Origin: CAZUMJ01 sp964621605
GTDB taxonomy: Bacteria; Actinomycetota; Acidimicrobiia; Acidimicrobiales; Iamiaceae
Assembly: GCA_964621605.1 (NCBI GenBank)
Contig: CAZUMJ010000011.1
Coordinates: 1-64,000, forward strand
Reading direction: 5' to 3'
DNA length: 64,000 nucleotides
Position numbers and translations under genes: made by a program. The notes beneath the pieces are model-generated. The model was not told the DNA's origin, made no database searches, and worked only from the letters and a program-made list of their open reading frames with translations. Below are positions 41,148-50,421 of this stretch, piece after piece (position 1 is the stretch's first letter; each line of letters starts with the position of its first letter).

Positions 41148-42890
41148 ATGTCAGAGCTGGATGCAGAGGCGGTCCATCAGCGCAGGTGGTGGGCACTTGC
41201 GGTGTTGTCGTTCAGCCTGTTGGTGACAGGTATCGACAACACGATCTTGAACGTGGCGCTGCCGCACCTGTCGGAGAGCCTGCACGCCACGAACAGCCAG
41301 CTGCAATGGATCGTCGACGGCTACACGATCGTGTACGCAGGGCTGATCCTCACCACGGGCAGCCTGGGCGACCGCTTTGGGCGCAAGGGTGCGCTCAGCC
41401 TCGGCCTGCTCGTGTTCGGCATCGGCTCTGCCATGTCCGCCTGGGCGACCTCGGCGGGGATGCTCATCGTCACCCGGGGTTTCATGGGCATCGGCGGCGC
41501 GCTCATCATGCCGGCGACCCTGTCCATCCTGACCAACGTCTTCACCGACCCGAAGGAACGTGGGCGTGCCATCGGCGTGTGGGCGGGGGTATCTGCTGCA
41601 GGCATCGCGTTCGGGCCGATCGTCGGTGGTTTCCTCATCGCACACCTGTGGTGGGGGTCGGTGTTCCTCGTGAACATCCCGATCGTGGCCATCGCCCTGG
41701 TCGCGGGGCACTACCTCCTCCCCACGTCGCGCGACCCCGAGGCCCCTCGCCTCGACCCCCTGGGCGCGTTGCTGTCCATCGCCGCGCTGATGACCTTGCT
41801 GTGGGGCCTCATCGAGGCGCCCGCGAAGGGTTGGGGCTCCACGCCGATCCTGGGCGCCTTCGGCGTCGGCTTCCTCGTCCTGGGGCTCTTCATCGCATGG
41901 GAGCTCCACACGGACCACCCGATGCTGGAGCTCCGGTTCTTCCAGAACCGCCGGTTCAGCGCCGCCAACATCGCGATCACGCTGGTGTTCTTCGCCCTGT
42001 TCGGGTCGAGCTTCCTGATCACCCAGCAGCTGCAGTTCGTCATGGGCTACAGCGCGCTGAAGGCCGGGTTCGCGATGATGCCGATCGCGGTGCCGCTCCT
42101 GATCCTTGGGCCGCTGTCGGCGCGGCTGGTCGAGCGAGTGGGCACCAAGGTGGTCGTGGTGGCAGGCCTCACCACCGTCTCGATCGGGCTGGGTTGGCTG
42201 AGCACGGTCACCATCACCAGCGGGTACACCGCCATCCTCTTCCCGATGCTGGTGCTCGCCACCGGCATGGGCCTCACGATGGCACCCGCCACCGAGTCGA
42301 TCATGGGGTCGATCCCACGGGCGAAGGCGGGGATCGGCTCGGCCATGAACGACACGACGCGCCAGGTCGGAGGGGCGCTCGGCGTCGCCGTCATCGGATC
42401 GGTGCTCGCGTCGGTGTACCGCCCGCACGTCACCGAGAACCTTCGCCACACCATCCTCGGCAACCCCAACGTGATCGCTGCGGACCCGACCCGGGTGCAC
42501 CAGGCGGTCGACGCGATCCGCGAACAGCTCGGCGCGGCCATGGTCGTCGCGAAGGACCTGCCGCACGCGCAGGGGCAGCAGGTCCTCGACGCGGCCCGTC
42601 AGGCGTTCGTCGACGGCTTCGGGGGCGCGGTTGCCGTCGGAGCGGGCGTGGCGTTGCTGGGTGCCATCATCGCGTTGCTCTTCCTGCCCGCCACCGCGGG
42701 CCCTGTCGAGGAGTCGTCGCCGTCGGTTCCAGGCGAGACCGCGGTGCCCGTGACCGATGCGACTCCCGGCGACGCGGATGGCTCCTCGACCGCGACGATC
42801 GACCCCAGCGAGTCGTCGCACGCCAGCCAACGTACGAGCGAGCTGCCGGAATCTGCCCCGGTTGGTGCCGCCACGGGGGACGTGCCATGA
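41148..42890 (+). CDS. MFS drug exporter, DHA2 (EmrB/QacA) family
   Basis: A 580-residue proton-driven exporter with 14 predicted membrane helices. DHA2 hallmarks are IDNTILNVALPHLSESLHAT in helix 1, the loop 2-3 motif GSLGDRFGRKGALSLG, and motif C in helix 5 (GIAFGPIVGGFLI). The last 60 residues are a hydrophilic Ser/Thr/Pro-rich tail. CTGGAGGT lies shortly before the ATG, and a TACCCT sequence near 41102 could be the -10 box. Its stop overlaps the next tetR start as ATGA, so the regulator is made with its target. The drug specificity cannot be inferred. Confidence 0.9.
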   Translation: MSELDAEAVHQRRWWALAVLSFSLLVTGIDNTILNVALPHLSESLHATNSQLQWIVDGYTIVYAGLILTTGSLGDRFGRKGALSLGLLVFGIGSAMSAWATSAGMLIVTRGFMGIGGALIMPATLSILTNVFTDPKERGRAIGVWAGVSAAGIAFGPIVGGFLIAHLWWGSVFLVNIPIVAIALVAGHYLLPTSRDPEAPRLDPLGALLSIAALMTLLWGLIEAPAKGWGSTPILGAFGVGFLVLGLFIAWELHTDHPMLELRFFQNRRFSAANIAITLVFFALFGSSFLITQQLQFVMGYSALKAGFAMMPIAVPLLILGPLSARLVERVGTKVVVVAGLTTVSIGLGWLSTVTITSGYTAILFPMLVLATGMGLTMAPATESIMGSIPRAKAGIGSAMNDTTRQVGGALGVAVIGSVLASVYRPHVTENLRHTILGNPNVIAADPTRVHQAVDAIREQLGAAMVVAKDLPHAQGQQVLDAARQAFVDGFGGAVAVGAGVALLGAIIALLFLPATAGPVEESSPSVPGETAVPVTDATPGDADGSSTATIDPSESSHASQRTSELPESAPVGAATGDVP

Positions 42891-43531
42891 GCGACGCGGG
42901 TGCGCGGCGCCCCGGCCGACCCCGCGACCCGCAAGCCGATGAGGCGATCCTCCTCGCGGCCCGTGAGGTGATGGCTGAGAGCGGCTTCGGCGGCTTCACG
43001 GTCGACGCGGTGGCGACGCGTGCCTCGGTCGGCAAGGCGACGATCTATCGCCGTTGGCCGTCGCGCGAGGCATTGGCGATGGACGTCGCACGATGCATCG
43101 TCGAACCCGAGCAGGACCCCGACACCGGCTCGCTGCGTACCGACCTGATCGAACTGTTCACCACCGCCTACCTGACAAAGGTGCGTGCCCTGCGCGACCC
43201 GGACGCGGGTGAGCCCTTGGCGGCGATCATCGCCGAGTCCGGGGTGAACCCCGAGTTGAAGGGCCTCGTCCACGAGTTCGTCGAACAGCGCCGCTCGCTG
43301 ACGCGGACGATCTTCGATCGGGCCGTGGCACGTGGTGAGCTCGCGACCGACGTCGATCGAGATCTGGTCATCGATCTGCTCGCTGGCCCGCTGCTCTACC
43401 GCACCCTCATGAGTGGGCGCACCGTCGATCGAGCCGTGGTGACGAGCATCGTCGACATCGTGTTGACCGGGCTCGGGGTGGTGGGTGCCACGCAGTCGGG
43501 TGGCGTCGTTCGGGGCAACGCGACTCGTTGA
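42887..43531 (+). CDS. TetR-family regulator coupled to the DHA2 exporter
   Basis: A 214-residue TetR repressor. The DNA-binding domain begins after GRPRDPQADEAILLAAREVM and contains FTVDAVATRASVGKATIYRR, the classic helix-turn-helix with T-I-Y-R-R-W. The C-terminal domain resembles the TetR_C11-like group (PLLYRTLMSGRTVD). It starts at the ATG at 42887 inside the exporter stop; the much longer frame upstream is a shadow. It most likely represses the exporter and is released by the exported compound (inference from the pairing). No palindrome is obvious in the 77 bases before the exporter. Confidence 0.9.
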   Translation: MSDAGARRPGRPRDPQADEAILLAAREVMAESGFGGFTVDAVATRASVGKATIYRRWPSREALAMDVARCIVEPEQDPDTGSLRTDLIELFTTAYLTKVRALRDPDAGEPLAAIIAESGVNPELKGLVHEFVEQRRSLTRTIFDRAVARGELATDVDRDLVIDLLAGPLLYRTLMSGRTVDRAVVTSIVDIVLTGLGVVGATQSGGVVRGNATR

Positions 43532-43542
43532 TGGCTTGGCGG

Positions 43543-44316
43543 CTAGTCGATGTCTTGCACGGTGAGGCGCCGAGCCGCGTACGCCACGCCGACCAGTCCG
43601 ACGAGCACCGGTACGACGTAGGAGATCGTCAGGTCTCGCTCTGCCAGAGAGAGCCCGACCCCCGTGTACGCCGACAGCAGCGACCGCAGATACGACAGCA
43701 CCGACAGCCGTGCCGCTCCTGCGCCTGATCGGGCGACGAACCCCTCCCACAGCAACAGGTAGGCGAGCCCCCACAGCAGCGCTCGACGGAAGCGCAGGCC
43801 GAGCGCCAGGAACACCCCGGAGTAGGCGATGACACCGAAGGTGGATGCGATCGCCAACCCTTCGATGAGGTAGCGGTCGCTGCCGGCAGCGGCAGCGGCG
43901 ACCACCAGTGGGATGACGACCAACGGGAGGCAGATCGTCAGGGTCGCGAGCCAGGCGCCTGCCGCGATCACCCAGCGGGGCACGCTCGGGAGCCACAGGT
44001 AGACGAGCGAACGGTCGTCGACGAGGTCACCCAGCGCGGCCGATGCGAAGACCAGGCTCACCACCGGCACGAGGAGCGAGAGCCCGGCCTGGTTGAGGGC
44101 GCGGGTGGCGCTCTCGAGGCGGTCGAGCTCGAGCGAGGTCGAGGCGCCGATCCAGGCGCCCATCGCGATGCACGCCAGGCCGAGCCCGCCGAGGAGCAGA
44201 AGGCGGCCGCGGGTCGCGAGGCTGCGCAGCAGGACGCGGTAGATCGCACGTACGGCCGGGCCCGGGGGAACCCGGCTGATCGAGCGCGCGTCAGCGGCTG
44301 TGGGAAGCGTCGTCAT
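43543..44316 (-). CDS. ABC-2 type transporter permease
   Basis: A 257-residue membrane protein with six hydrophobic segments and an ABC-2 permease layout (LLRSLATRGRLLLLGGLGLACIA near the start, then ALNQAGLSLLVPVVSLVFASAALGDLVDD in pieces). It is the last of four genes and starts in an ATGA overlap with its ATPase. It ends 12 bases from the convergent tetR stop. Substrate unknown. Confidence 0.85.
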   Translation of the reverse strand: MTTLPTAADARSISRVPPGPAVRAIYRVLLRSLATRGRLLLLGGLGLACIAMGAWIGASTSLELDRLESATRALNQAGLSLLVPVVSLVFASAALGDLVDDRSLVYLWLPSVPRWVIAAGAWLATLTICLPLVVIPLVVAAAAAGSDRYLIEGLAIASTFGVIAYSGVFLALGLRFRRALLWGLAYLLLWEGFVARSGAGAARLSVLSYLRSLLSAYTGVGLSLAERDLTISYVVPVLVGLVGVAYAARRLTVQDID

Positions 44317-45290
44317 CGTTGCCCCACCAGATAGCGGAAGACGCTGTCGAGGTCGTCGTCGAGCGGTACCACCTCGCGCAGGTGCGCGCCCTGGGCGGCG
44401 GCGACCTGTGCGACAGAGCGACGGAACTGCGCGACCTCTGTCGTGTCGACGGTCAGCGTGGTGGCATCCACGATGCGAACTGCTTCGACGCACTCGATGG
44501 CCAGAAGCCCGCCCGCCACAGGGCCGGGCCGGTCTGTCGAGATGCGGAGGCGATGGGGGCGGTCGTCCATCAGGTCGCGAATCGCTCTGAAGTCGCCTTC
44601 GGCAGCGAGTCTTCCCTGTGCGATGACGAGGACGCGCGAGCCGAGCCGTTCGACCTCGTCGAGCACGTGGCTCGACACGATGACGCAGGTGCCGTCGTCG
44701 CCGAGGCGATGGAACAGGTCGATGAGGTGCCGTCGCTGCCGCGGGTCGAGGCCGGTGAGCGGCTCGTCGAGTACGAGGACGTCTGGTTCGTGGACGAGCG
44801 CTTGGGCCACCTTCACGCGTTGGCGCATGCCCTTCGAGTAGGTCGTGATGCTCCGCGTGTCGGAGGGATCCAACTCGACCGTGTCGAGGGCCCGTGCAGC
44901 GGCCGCATCCGCGTCGGGCACGCCGTGCAGGACGGCGATGAGGCGAACGAACTCGCGTGCGGTGCGCGAGTCGAGCAGCGTCTCCTGCTGGGGCACCAGC
45001 CCGAGGCGAGCCCGCACGGCCAGATCGGTGCGGGGGTTGCCGCCGTGGATGCGTACCTGACCCTGGGAGGGCGACGTGAGGCCGCACAGCAGCCTCAGGA
45101 GCGTGGACTTCCCGGCGCCGTTCGGGCCGAGCAGCGCCGTCACCCCCGGGCGAACGGTGAAGGTCACCTCGGAGACCGCCACCAGCGAGCCGAACCACTT
45201 CGACACCTTGTCGACGAAGATGGGTGGCGGCGCCGGCGCGTCAGACGGAGGTGGCGGGGGAGGTGGGACGTCGGGGGAGAGCGTCGTCAT
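44313..45290 (-). CDS. ABC transporter ATP-binding protein with proline-rich N-terminus
   Basis: A 325-residue ATPase. An N-terminal run of prolines (VPPPPPPPSDAPAPPP) precedes the nucleotide-binding domain. Walker A is GPNGAGKST, the Q-loop PQQET, the signature motif YSKGMRQR and Walker B VLVLDEP followed by the H-loop SSH. The signature lacks the usual LSGGQ but this form is common in exporters of this subfamily. It ends in a C-terminal regulatory part. ATGA overlaps join it to the permeases on either side. Confidence 0.9.
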   Translation of the reverse strand: MTTLSPDVPPPPPPPSDAPAPPPIFVDKVSKWFGSLVAVSEVTFTVRPGVTALLGPNGAGKSTLLRLLCGLTSPSQGQVRIHGGNPRTDLAVRARLGLVPQQETLLDSRTAREFVRLIAVLHGVPDADAAAARALDTVELDPSDTRSITTYSKGMRQRVKVAQALVHEPDVLVLDEPLTGLDPRQRRHLIDLFHRLGDDGTCVIVSSHVLDEVERLGSRVLVIAQGRLAAEGDFRAIRDLMDDRPHRLRISTDRPGPVAGGLLAIECVEAVRIVDATTLTVDTTEVAQFRRSVAQVAAAQGAHLREVVPLDDDLDSVFRYLVGQR

Positions 45291-46150
45291 CGGGTCACCT
45301 CGAGGCGTTGGTAGCGCACCCAACACACGGCCGCCCAGAGCGCCGTCCAACCGATCGTCGCGGTGAGCGCCTGGCCGAGCGTGGTCAGCGCCGTGGCATG
45401 TGACCCGTCGTGGATGCGGCTCGCGAGGTCGAACGGTACGAGGAACAAGTTGAGCATCTGGGCGGCGTGACCACTGCCGGTGTCGAGCACTCCCGCGACC
45501 GCGGCGCTGAGCAGGAGCGCGATCACGATGCCACCGCTGGCGAACGACTTGCGGTCGGTGAGCGACGAGACGCCCATCGAGAGCGCCGTGTAGAAGGCCG
45601 TCATCGCGATGCCAGAGAGCAGGATGTGGCCGATCGTGGTGGCGAGTCCACCGATGCCGTCGGGGCCGTGGCCCTGGAGGCTGAACGCGATCATCATCAG
45701 CAACGGCGGGCCGATCGTGACCGCGAACAGCACATTGGCGATCGCCCAGGCCTTCCCGACGAGGTACGTCGTTCGGTTCAGCGGCGACGCCAGGTACAGG
45801 CCCAGCATGCCCGTGCGGCGATCGGGGCACAGCACCTCGGGGGCGACGAACGCCACGAAGAGGGCCACCGCTGAGACGACGTAGCTGTAGTACTCGCCAT
45901 AGCTGGGGAGTTGCGATTGGACGGCCGTGTCGTCGGGGGTGAGCGCCGCGATGCCCACGAAGACGATGGCGGGCACGTAGGCAAGCGCGATCGACAGGAC
46001 GGGGAGTGCCTTTGACCACGCGGGTCGCTTCAGGCCGAGCACGCGACCGACCGCATGCAGCATGACGCTGCGCATCGCGGTGGCGGGCGAGAGTCGGACA
46101 CCGTCGTAGCGGCGGTAGCCCCGTTCGAGGATGCGGGCGTCGTCGCTCAT
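45287..46150 (-). CDS. ABC-2 type transporter permease (NosY/GldF-like)
   Basis: A 287-residue permease with about six hydrophobic segments. The N-terminus contains RGYRRYDGVRLSPATAM, a motif I associate with permeases beside NosF-type ATPases. GVSSLTDRKSFASGGIVIAL and CPDRRTGMLGLYLASPLNRT are ABC-2 features. It is coupled by ATGA to the ATPases on both sides, and pairs most naturally with the one upstream. Confidence 0.87.
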   Translation of the reverse strand: MSDDARILERGYRRYDGVRLSPATAMRSVMLHAVGRVLGLKRPAWSKALPVLSIALAYVPAIVFVGIAALTPDDTAVQSQLPSYGEYYSYVVSAVALFVAFVAPEVLCPDRRTGMLGLYLASPLNRTTYLVGKAWAIANVLFAVTIGPPLLMMIAFSLQGHGPDGIGGLATTIGHILLSGIAMTAFYTALSMGVSSLTDRKSFASGGIVIALLLSAAVAGVLDTGSGHAAQMLNLFLVPFDLASRIHDGSHATALTTLGQALTATIGWTALWAAVCWVRYQRLEVTR

Positions 46151-47121
46151 TGCTGCAACCCCAAGAAGACGTCCTCGAGGGTGGTGGTCCGAGGAACGAG
46201 TCGACGGATGCCCACGGTGCGCGTCGCTGCGATCACATCTCTGACGACGTCGACGAGGGCGTCTGCATCGTCGCTCTTTCGTGGCGGCAGTACGACGAGA
46301 TGCGAGCCGTCGCCGGTGACGTCGAGGTGCGCGCTGCGCAGAGCGGCGCTGACCAGCTGGAGCTCGTCGGCGTCGCCCACGAGCTCCAGCTGGATTCCTC
46401 GGCTGGAGCCGCGCAGGTCGCGAATGGGCCCGGATGCCGCGACGACGCCGTCGCGCAAGATGACCACCCCGTCGCAGACGCGCTCGACCTCCTCGAGGAG
46501 GTGCGACGACAACAGGACGTGGATGCCGAAGTCGCGCCCGACGCGTGCGATGAGGTCGAGCATGTCATCGCGTTGCACGGGGTCGAGTCCGTCGGTCGGC
46601 TCGTCGAGGAGGATCAGGTCGGGGTCATGCACGATCGCTTGCGCGAGCTTGGCGCGCTGGCGCTGGCCCGTCGACATGGTGCCGAGCGGCCGGAAGCGCT
46701 CCTCACCCAGACCGACCTGCCACAAGACGTCGCTCGCCCGGTTCACCGCAACGCGATGGGGAAGGCCATGGATCTCCCCGATGTGTTGCACGAAGTCGCT
46801 GACCCGTACGTCGGGGGCGACACGGTGGTGCTCCGGGCTGTAGCCGATCCGCGCCCGGATGGTGGGACCGTGCGTCACGGGGTCGAGCCCGAGCACCTGA
46901 AGTGAGCCACTGTCGGGGTGGTGGAGGCCGAGCAACATGCCGAGCAGGGTGGTCTTCCCGGCGCCGTTGGACCCGAGCAGGCCCGTGACACCGGGTGAGA
47001 CGTTGAGGTCGGCGCCGCTGAAGACTGTGGTCTTTCCCCAGCGCTTCGTCAGACCGTGTGCCTGGACGATCGGGGGGTCGGTGCCGCGCTCGGCCGCGGG
47101 AAGAGGGTCCGCGTCGGGCAT
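46147..47121 (-). CDS. ABC transporter ATP-binding protein
   Basis: A 324-residue ATPase, first gene of the four-gene exporter chain. Walker A is GSNGAGKTT, the Q-loop region YSPEHH, the signature MSTGQRQR and Walker B LILLDEPTDGLDP with H-loop SSH. A C-terminal domain of about 90 residues follows. The ATG lies 6 bases after a TAAGCT box, and the promoter region is shared with divergent ilvD. Two ATPase-permease pairs in one operon suggest either two transporters or one heteromeric transporter; the substrate is unknown. Confidence 0.9.
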   Translation of the reverse strand: MPDADPLPAAERGTDPPIVQAHGLTKRWGKTTVFSGADLNVSPGVTGLLGSNGAGKTTLLGMLLGLHHPDSGSLQVLGLDPVTHGPTIRARIGYSPEHHRVAPDVRVSDFVQHIGEIHGLPHRVAVNRASDVLWQVGLGEERFRPLGTMSTGQRQRAKLAQAIVHDPDLILLDEPTDGLDPVQRDDMLDLIARVGRDFGIHVLLSSHLLEEVERVCDGVVILRDGVVAASGPIRDLRGSSRGIQLELVGDADELQLVSAALRSAHLDVTGDGSHLVVLPPRKSDDADALVDVVRDVIAATRTVGIRRLVPRTTTLEDVFLGLQQ

Positions 47122-47127
47122 TCGCCG

Positions 47128-47133
47128 AGCTTA
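47128..47133 (-). promoter_or_regulatory. -10 box of the ABC exporter operon
   Basis: TAAGCT on the minus strand with 6 bases to the ATG at 47121. Only 36 bases separate it from the ilvD -10 box on the other strand. Confidence 0.55.
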
Positions 47134-47169
47134 CGGTGCGGCTGGATGTGTGCCGGGGAGGTCGGGCGG

Positions 47170-47175
47170 TAGCCT
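47170..47175 (+). promoter_or_regulatory. -10 box of ilvD
   Basis: TAGCCT with 7 bases to the ATG at 47183. Confidence 0.55.
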
Positions 47176-47182
47176 CGCCGAC

Positions 47183-48877
47183 ATGGCAGAAGACGGCACT
47201 CCGGTCAACGTCAAGATTCGCTCCGGCGAGGTCACCGACGGGTACGAACGGGCGCCGGCCCGGTCGATGCTGCGCGCGATCGGCATGAACGACGAGGACT
47301 TCTCCAAGGCGCAGGTTGGCGTCGCTTCGTCGTGGAACGAGGTGACCCCGTGCAACCTCCCCCTCGATCGCTTGGCGAAGCGCTCGAAGGAAGGCGTCCG
47401 TGCGGCGGGCGGCTTCCCCATCGAGTTCGTCACCATCGCGGTCTCCGACGCCATCTCGATGGGCCACGAGGGCATGCGCGGCTCGTTGGTCAGCCGCGAG
47501 GTCATCGCGGACTCCGTCGAGACCGTCATGCACGCAGAGCGTCTCGACGCGCTCCTGACCTTCGCCGGGTGCGACAAGTCGCTCCCCGGCATGTTGATGG
47601 CTGCCGCTCGGCTGAACGTGCCCACCGTGTTCCTTTACGGCGGGAGCATCTTGCCGGGTCACCACAACGGGCAGGTGCTCGACATCACGAGCGTCTTCGA
47701 GGCCGTGGGTGCCAAGGCTGCGGGCACCATCAGCGACGAGGACTTCGACGCGATCGAACGCAACGCGTGTCCGACCGAGGGGTCGTGTGCCGGCATGTTC
47801 ACCGCCAACACCATGGCGTCGGTCGCCGAGGCGCTCGGCATGTCACTGCCGGGGAGCTCGTGTCCGCCGGCGGTCGATCGTCGGCGCGACGACTTCGCCT
47901 ACGCCTCGGGCAAGGCGGTCATGAACCTGCTGCGACTGGGCATCCGGCCTCGCGACATCCTCACGAAGGAAGCCTTCGAGAACGCCATCGCCGTGGTCAT
48001 GGCGCTGGGTGGCTCGACCAACGCCGTGCTGCACCTGCTCGCGATCGCGCACGAGGCGGAGGTCGACCTCACCCTCGACGACTTCAACCGGGTCGCGGCA
48101 CGTGCGCCGCACATCGCCGACACGAAGCCGCACGGCAAGTACCACATGGTCGACATCGACCGCGTCGGCGGCATCCCCACCGTCATGCGCGAACTGCTCG
48201 ACGCGGGCATCCTGCACGGCGACTGCATGACCGTCACCGGTCGGACCGTGGCCGAGAACCTCGCGCTTATCGATCCGCCCGCGCCTGACGGCGAGGTGGT
48301 GCACCCCCTCTCCGACCCGATCCACGCGCAAGGCGGCTTGGCCATCCTCACCGGCTCGATGGCCCCGAATGGGTCGGTCGTGAAGGTTGCCGGCATCGAC
48401 TTCGAGCAGTTCGAGGGGCCGGCCCGGGTGTTCGATGGCGAGCAGGCGGCGATGGACGCAATCCTCGCGGGTCACATCAACGCCGGTGATGTGCTTGTCA
48501 TCCGTTACGAAGGTCCGAAGGGCGGGCCCGGCATGCGCGAGATGCTGGCGGTCACCGGTGCGATGAAGGGTGCCGGCCGCGGTGGCGACTGCGCGCTCAT
48601 CACCGACGGGCGCTTCTCGGGTGGTACCCACGGCTTCTGCATCGGTCACGTGGCTCCCGAAGCGGTCGACGGCGGTCCGATCGCCTTCGTTCGTGAAGGG
48701 GATCGCATCGCGATCGACGTGGTCGCGCACACCATCGACCTGCTCGTCGATCCCGCCGAGCTCGAGGCACGCAAGGCCGACTGGAAGCTGCCAGAGCCGC
48801 GCTACACCAAGGGTGTCTTGGCGAAGTACGCCCGGCTCGCGCAAGGCGCCGACCACGGCGCCATCACGATGCCCTGA
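47183..48877 (+). CDS. ilvD: Dihydroxy-acid dehydratase
   Basis: IlvD dehydrates 2,3-dihydroxy-isovalerate and -methylvalerate, the third common step of valine and isoleucine synthesis. The 564-residue protein has the cluster cysteines Cys57 (TPCNLP), Cys130 (GCDKSLPG) and Cys202 (EGSCAGMFTANTM), with the metal-binding lysine Lys132. Three conserved cysteines are compatible with a 2Fe-2S enzyme. The C-terminal ITDGRFSGGTHGFCIGHVAPEA segment with the catalytic serine region is intact. The open frame upstream overlaps the divergent ABC gene and is rejected. It is separated from ilvBNC by 3.9 kb, so its regulation is independent. Its end overlaps the next gene tail to tail by 14 bases. Confidence 0.97.
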   Translation: MAEDGTPVNVKIRSGEVTDGYERAPARSMLRAIGMNDEDFSKAQVGVASSWNEVTPCNLPLDRLAKRSKEGVRAAGGFPIEFVTIAVSDAISMGHEGMRGSLVSREVIADSVETVMHAERLDALLTFAGCDKSLPGMLMAAARLNVPTVFLYGGSILPGHHNGQVLDITSVFEAVGAKAAGTISDEDFDAIERNACPTEGSCAGMFTANTMASVAEALGMSLPGSSCPPAVDRRRDDFAYASGKAVMNLLRLGIRPRDILTKEAFENAIAVVMALGGSTNAVLHLLAIAHEAEVDLTLDDFNRVAARAPHIADTKPHGKYHMVDIDRVGGIPTVMRELLDAGILHGDCMTVTGRTVAENLALIDPPAPDGEVVHPLSDPIHAQGGLAILTGSMAPNGSVVKVAGIDFEQFEGPARVFDGEQAAMDAILAGHINAGDVLVIRYEGPKGGPGMREMLAVTGAMKGAGRGGDCALITDGRFSGGTHGFCIGHVAPEAVDGGPIAFVREGDRIAIDVVAHTIDLLVDPAELEARKADWKLPEPRYTKGVLAKYARLAQGADHGAITMP

Positions 48878-50315
48878 GTCGGCGCACGTCGCGGACGGCG
48901 ACCACCACGAGGACGGTGCCGACCAGCAGGATCGGGTCGGCGGTCGACCGAAAGCGTGCGTTCTCCCCGACGTCGAACAACTGTGTGCCGATGTGCGTCG
49001 TGGCGATGATGAGCCACGCGATCGCCGCTGACAGCGCGGTGCGCGGGTCGCCGGCTTGCCGTGCTCGCCACGCCACCCACGGCAATGCGAGCAGGCACAC
49101 AACTGCCGCCAGGAGCACGAGCCACTCTTCACGGCTCACGTGCCACCTGGAATAGCCGTTGCTGAACGGGCTCATTGCCGGTTCCACCGAGCCCAGGGCG
49201 AGGGCCTCAACCCGGGCCGGACCGCGCAGGGCGTGCTGGTTCGGCGGACGGGTACGAATGTCCGGGGTCGCGGGGTAGTACGCGATGGCGAGTGCCCGGT
49301 TGACGGTGCGCAGATACAGCCCGGGGTCGTGCCGGATGATCCACAGCGAGTCGGCGGTGAGCGCGCGTTCGCACCCCAGCACAGATCGCTGGTTGAACGA
49401 GTAGTAGGGCGGCGCCTTGACTCGATCGAAGCGGTCGAGTGCGGGCGCGTCGGTGCGCGGCCCGAGGTGCCCGTAGCGGGCCGGTGCATCGGAGCAGGGT
49501 GCGATGGACACCGACTCGATCGAGATCTTGCCCTGGCGGAACAGCGCCTGGCGCTCGGCGCGGTCCATGAACGTGCTGCTCATGTGGCTGAGGTTGATGC
49601 CCTGCATGGTGCTCATCGTGGGGCTTCCGAACACCACGGCGTTCTTGGCGATGACGGCCGCGCCGACGACGAAGGCGGGGAGCAGGGCCAGCAGCAGTGC
49701 GCGTCGGTGCGACGCGACCACGGTCAGACCGAGCACGACGGCGGCCCCGATGACCCAGATTGGTTGGAAGAGCACCCGGGTGAGGGCCAGCAGGGCCAGC
49801 AGCCCGGCGAAGGCGGCAAGCGGGGCGAGGCGCCACGACCGAGCCCAGCGCTGGAGCGCATAGGCGAGTCCGACCATCGCGACGCGCTCGAAGTGGGTGT
49901 ACAGCAGGAAGTTCTCGTACTGCACCACGGTGGGGCTGATCATCACCAGGGTGGCCAGGACGAAGGCCGTCCGGGCGTGTAGGCCGCAGCCTCGGAGAAG
50001 TTCGAGGAGCATGAGGGCCATGGCTGCAGAAGCCGCGAGGTAGAGCGCTTGGAAGGCGACAGCGCTTCCGCCGCCAGTCAGGCGGAGCACGATGCCGACG
50101 AAGAGGTTGAAGCCGGGCGGCTGCATGTGGAGGTACCAGATGCTGCGCCAGAGATCGTGCTGGAGGATGTCCGCGTCGAGGAGTTGTTGTCCCCAGTTCA
50201 CGAGGCTCGCGTCGAAGCGGACCCCGAGGAACCAGTACGCGACGCGGCTCATCGCGAGGACGGCCAACAGTGCGAGGTGAGGACGCGCGGCGCGCACGGA
50301 CAGGCCGCGGATCAC
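48864..50315 (-). CDS. Polytopic membrane protein, possible GT-C glycosyltransferase
   Basis: A 483-residue protein with about nine or ten membrane segments. The first extracytoplasmic loop is long and contains acidic residues (VRFDASLVNWGQQLLDADIL), and a large soluble loop (about 230-390, with FMDRAERQALFRQGK and GYSRWHVSREEW) lies before the last helices. This resembles GT-C enzymes that use polyprenyl-phosphate sugars, but no signature is decisive. The GTG at 50315 lies 6 bases after a TAGGGT box. A role in surface glycan synthesis fits the nearby acyltransferases and the GT87-GT2 gene (inference). Confidence 0.65.
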   Translation of the reverse strand: MIRGLSVRAARPHLALLAVLAMSRVAYWFLGVRFDASLVNWGQQLLDADILQHDLWRSIWYLHMQPPGFNLFVGIVLRLTGGGSAVAFQALYLAASAAMALMLLELLRGCGLHARTAFVLATLVMISPTVVQYENFLLYTHFERVAMVGLAYALQRWARSWRLAPLAAFAGLLALLALTRVLFQPIWVIGAAVVLGLTVVASHRRALLLALLPAFVVGAAVIAKNAVVFGSPTMSTMQGINLSHMSSTFMDRAERQALFRQGKISIESVSIAPCSDAPARYGHLGPRTDAPALDRFDRVKAPPYYSFNQRSVLGCERALTADSLWIIRHDPGLYLRTVNRALAIAYYPATPDIRTRPPNQHALRGPARVEALALGSVEPAMSPFSNGYSRWHVSREEWLVLLAAVVCLLALPWVAWRARQAGDPRTALSAAIAWLIIATTHIGTQLFDVGENARFRSTADPILLVGTVLVVVAVRDVRRLRAS

Positions 50316-50321
50316 GGGGTC

Positions 50322-50327
50322 ACCCTA
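50322..50327 (-). promoter_or_regulatory. -10 box of the GT-C-like gene
   Basis: TAGGGT on the minus strand with 6 bases to the GTG at 50315. Confidence 0.5.
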
Positions 50328-50407
50328 CTCGTCACCGCAGCGGGCCCCAGGGGCCCAGCGCGCGGTGGGCGGTCAGCTGTGGCCCCCTTCCGGCGCGCAC
50401 CAGCCGC

Positions 50408-50413
50408 TAGCAT
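50408..50413 (+). promoter_or_regulatory. -10 box before the acyltransferase upstream ORF
   Basis: TAGCAT with 8 bases to the GTG at 50422. That GTG is out of frame with the acyltransferase. Confidence 0.5.
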
Positions 50414-50421
50414 CGCCCGTC

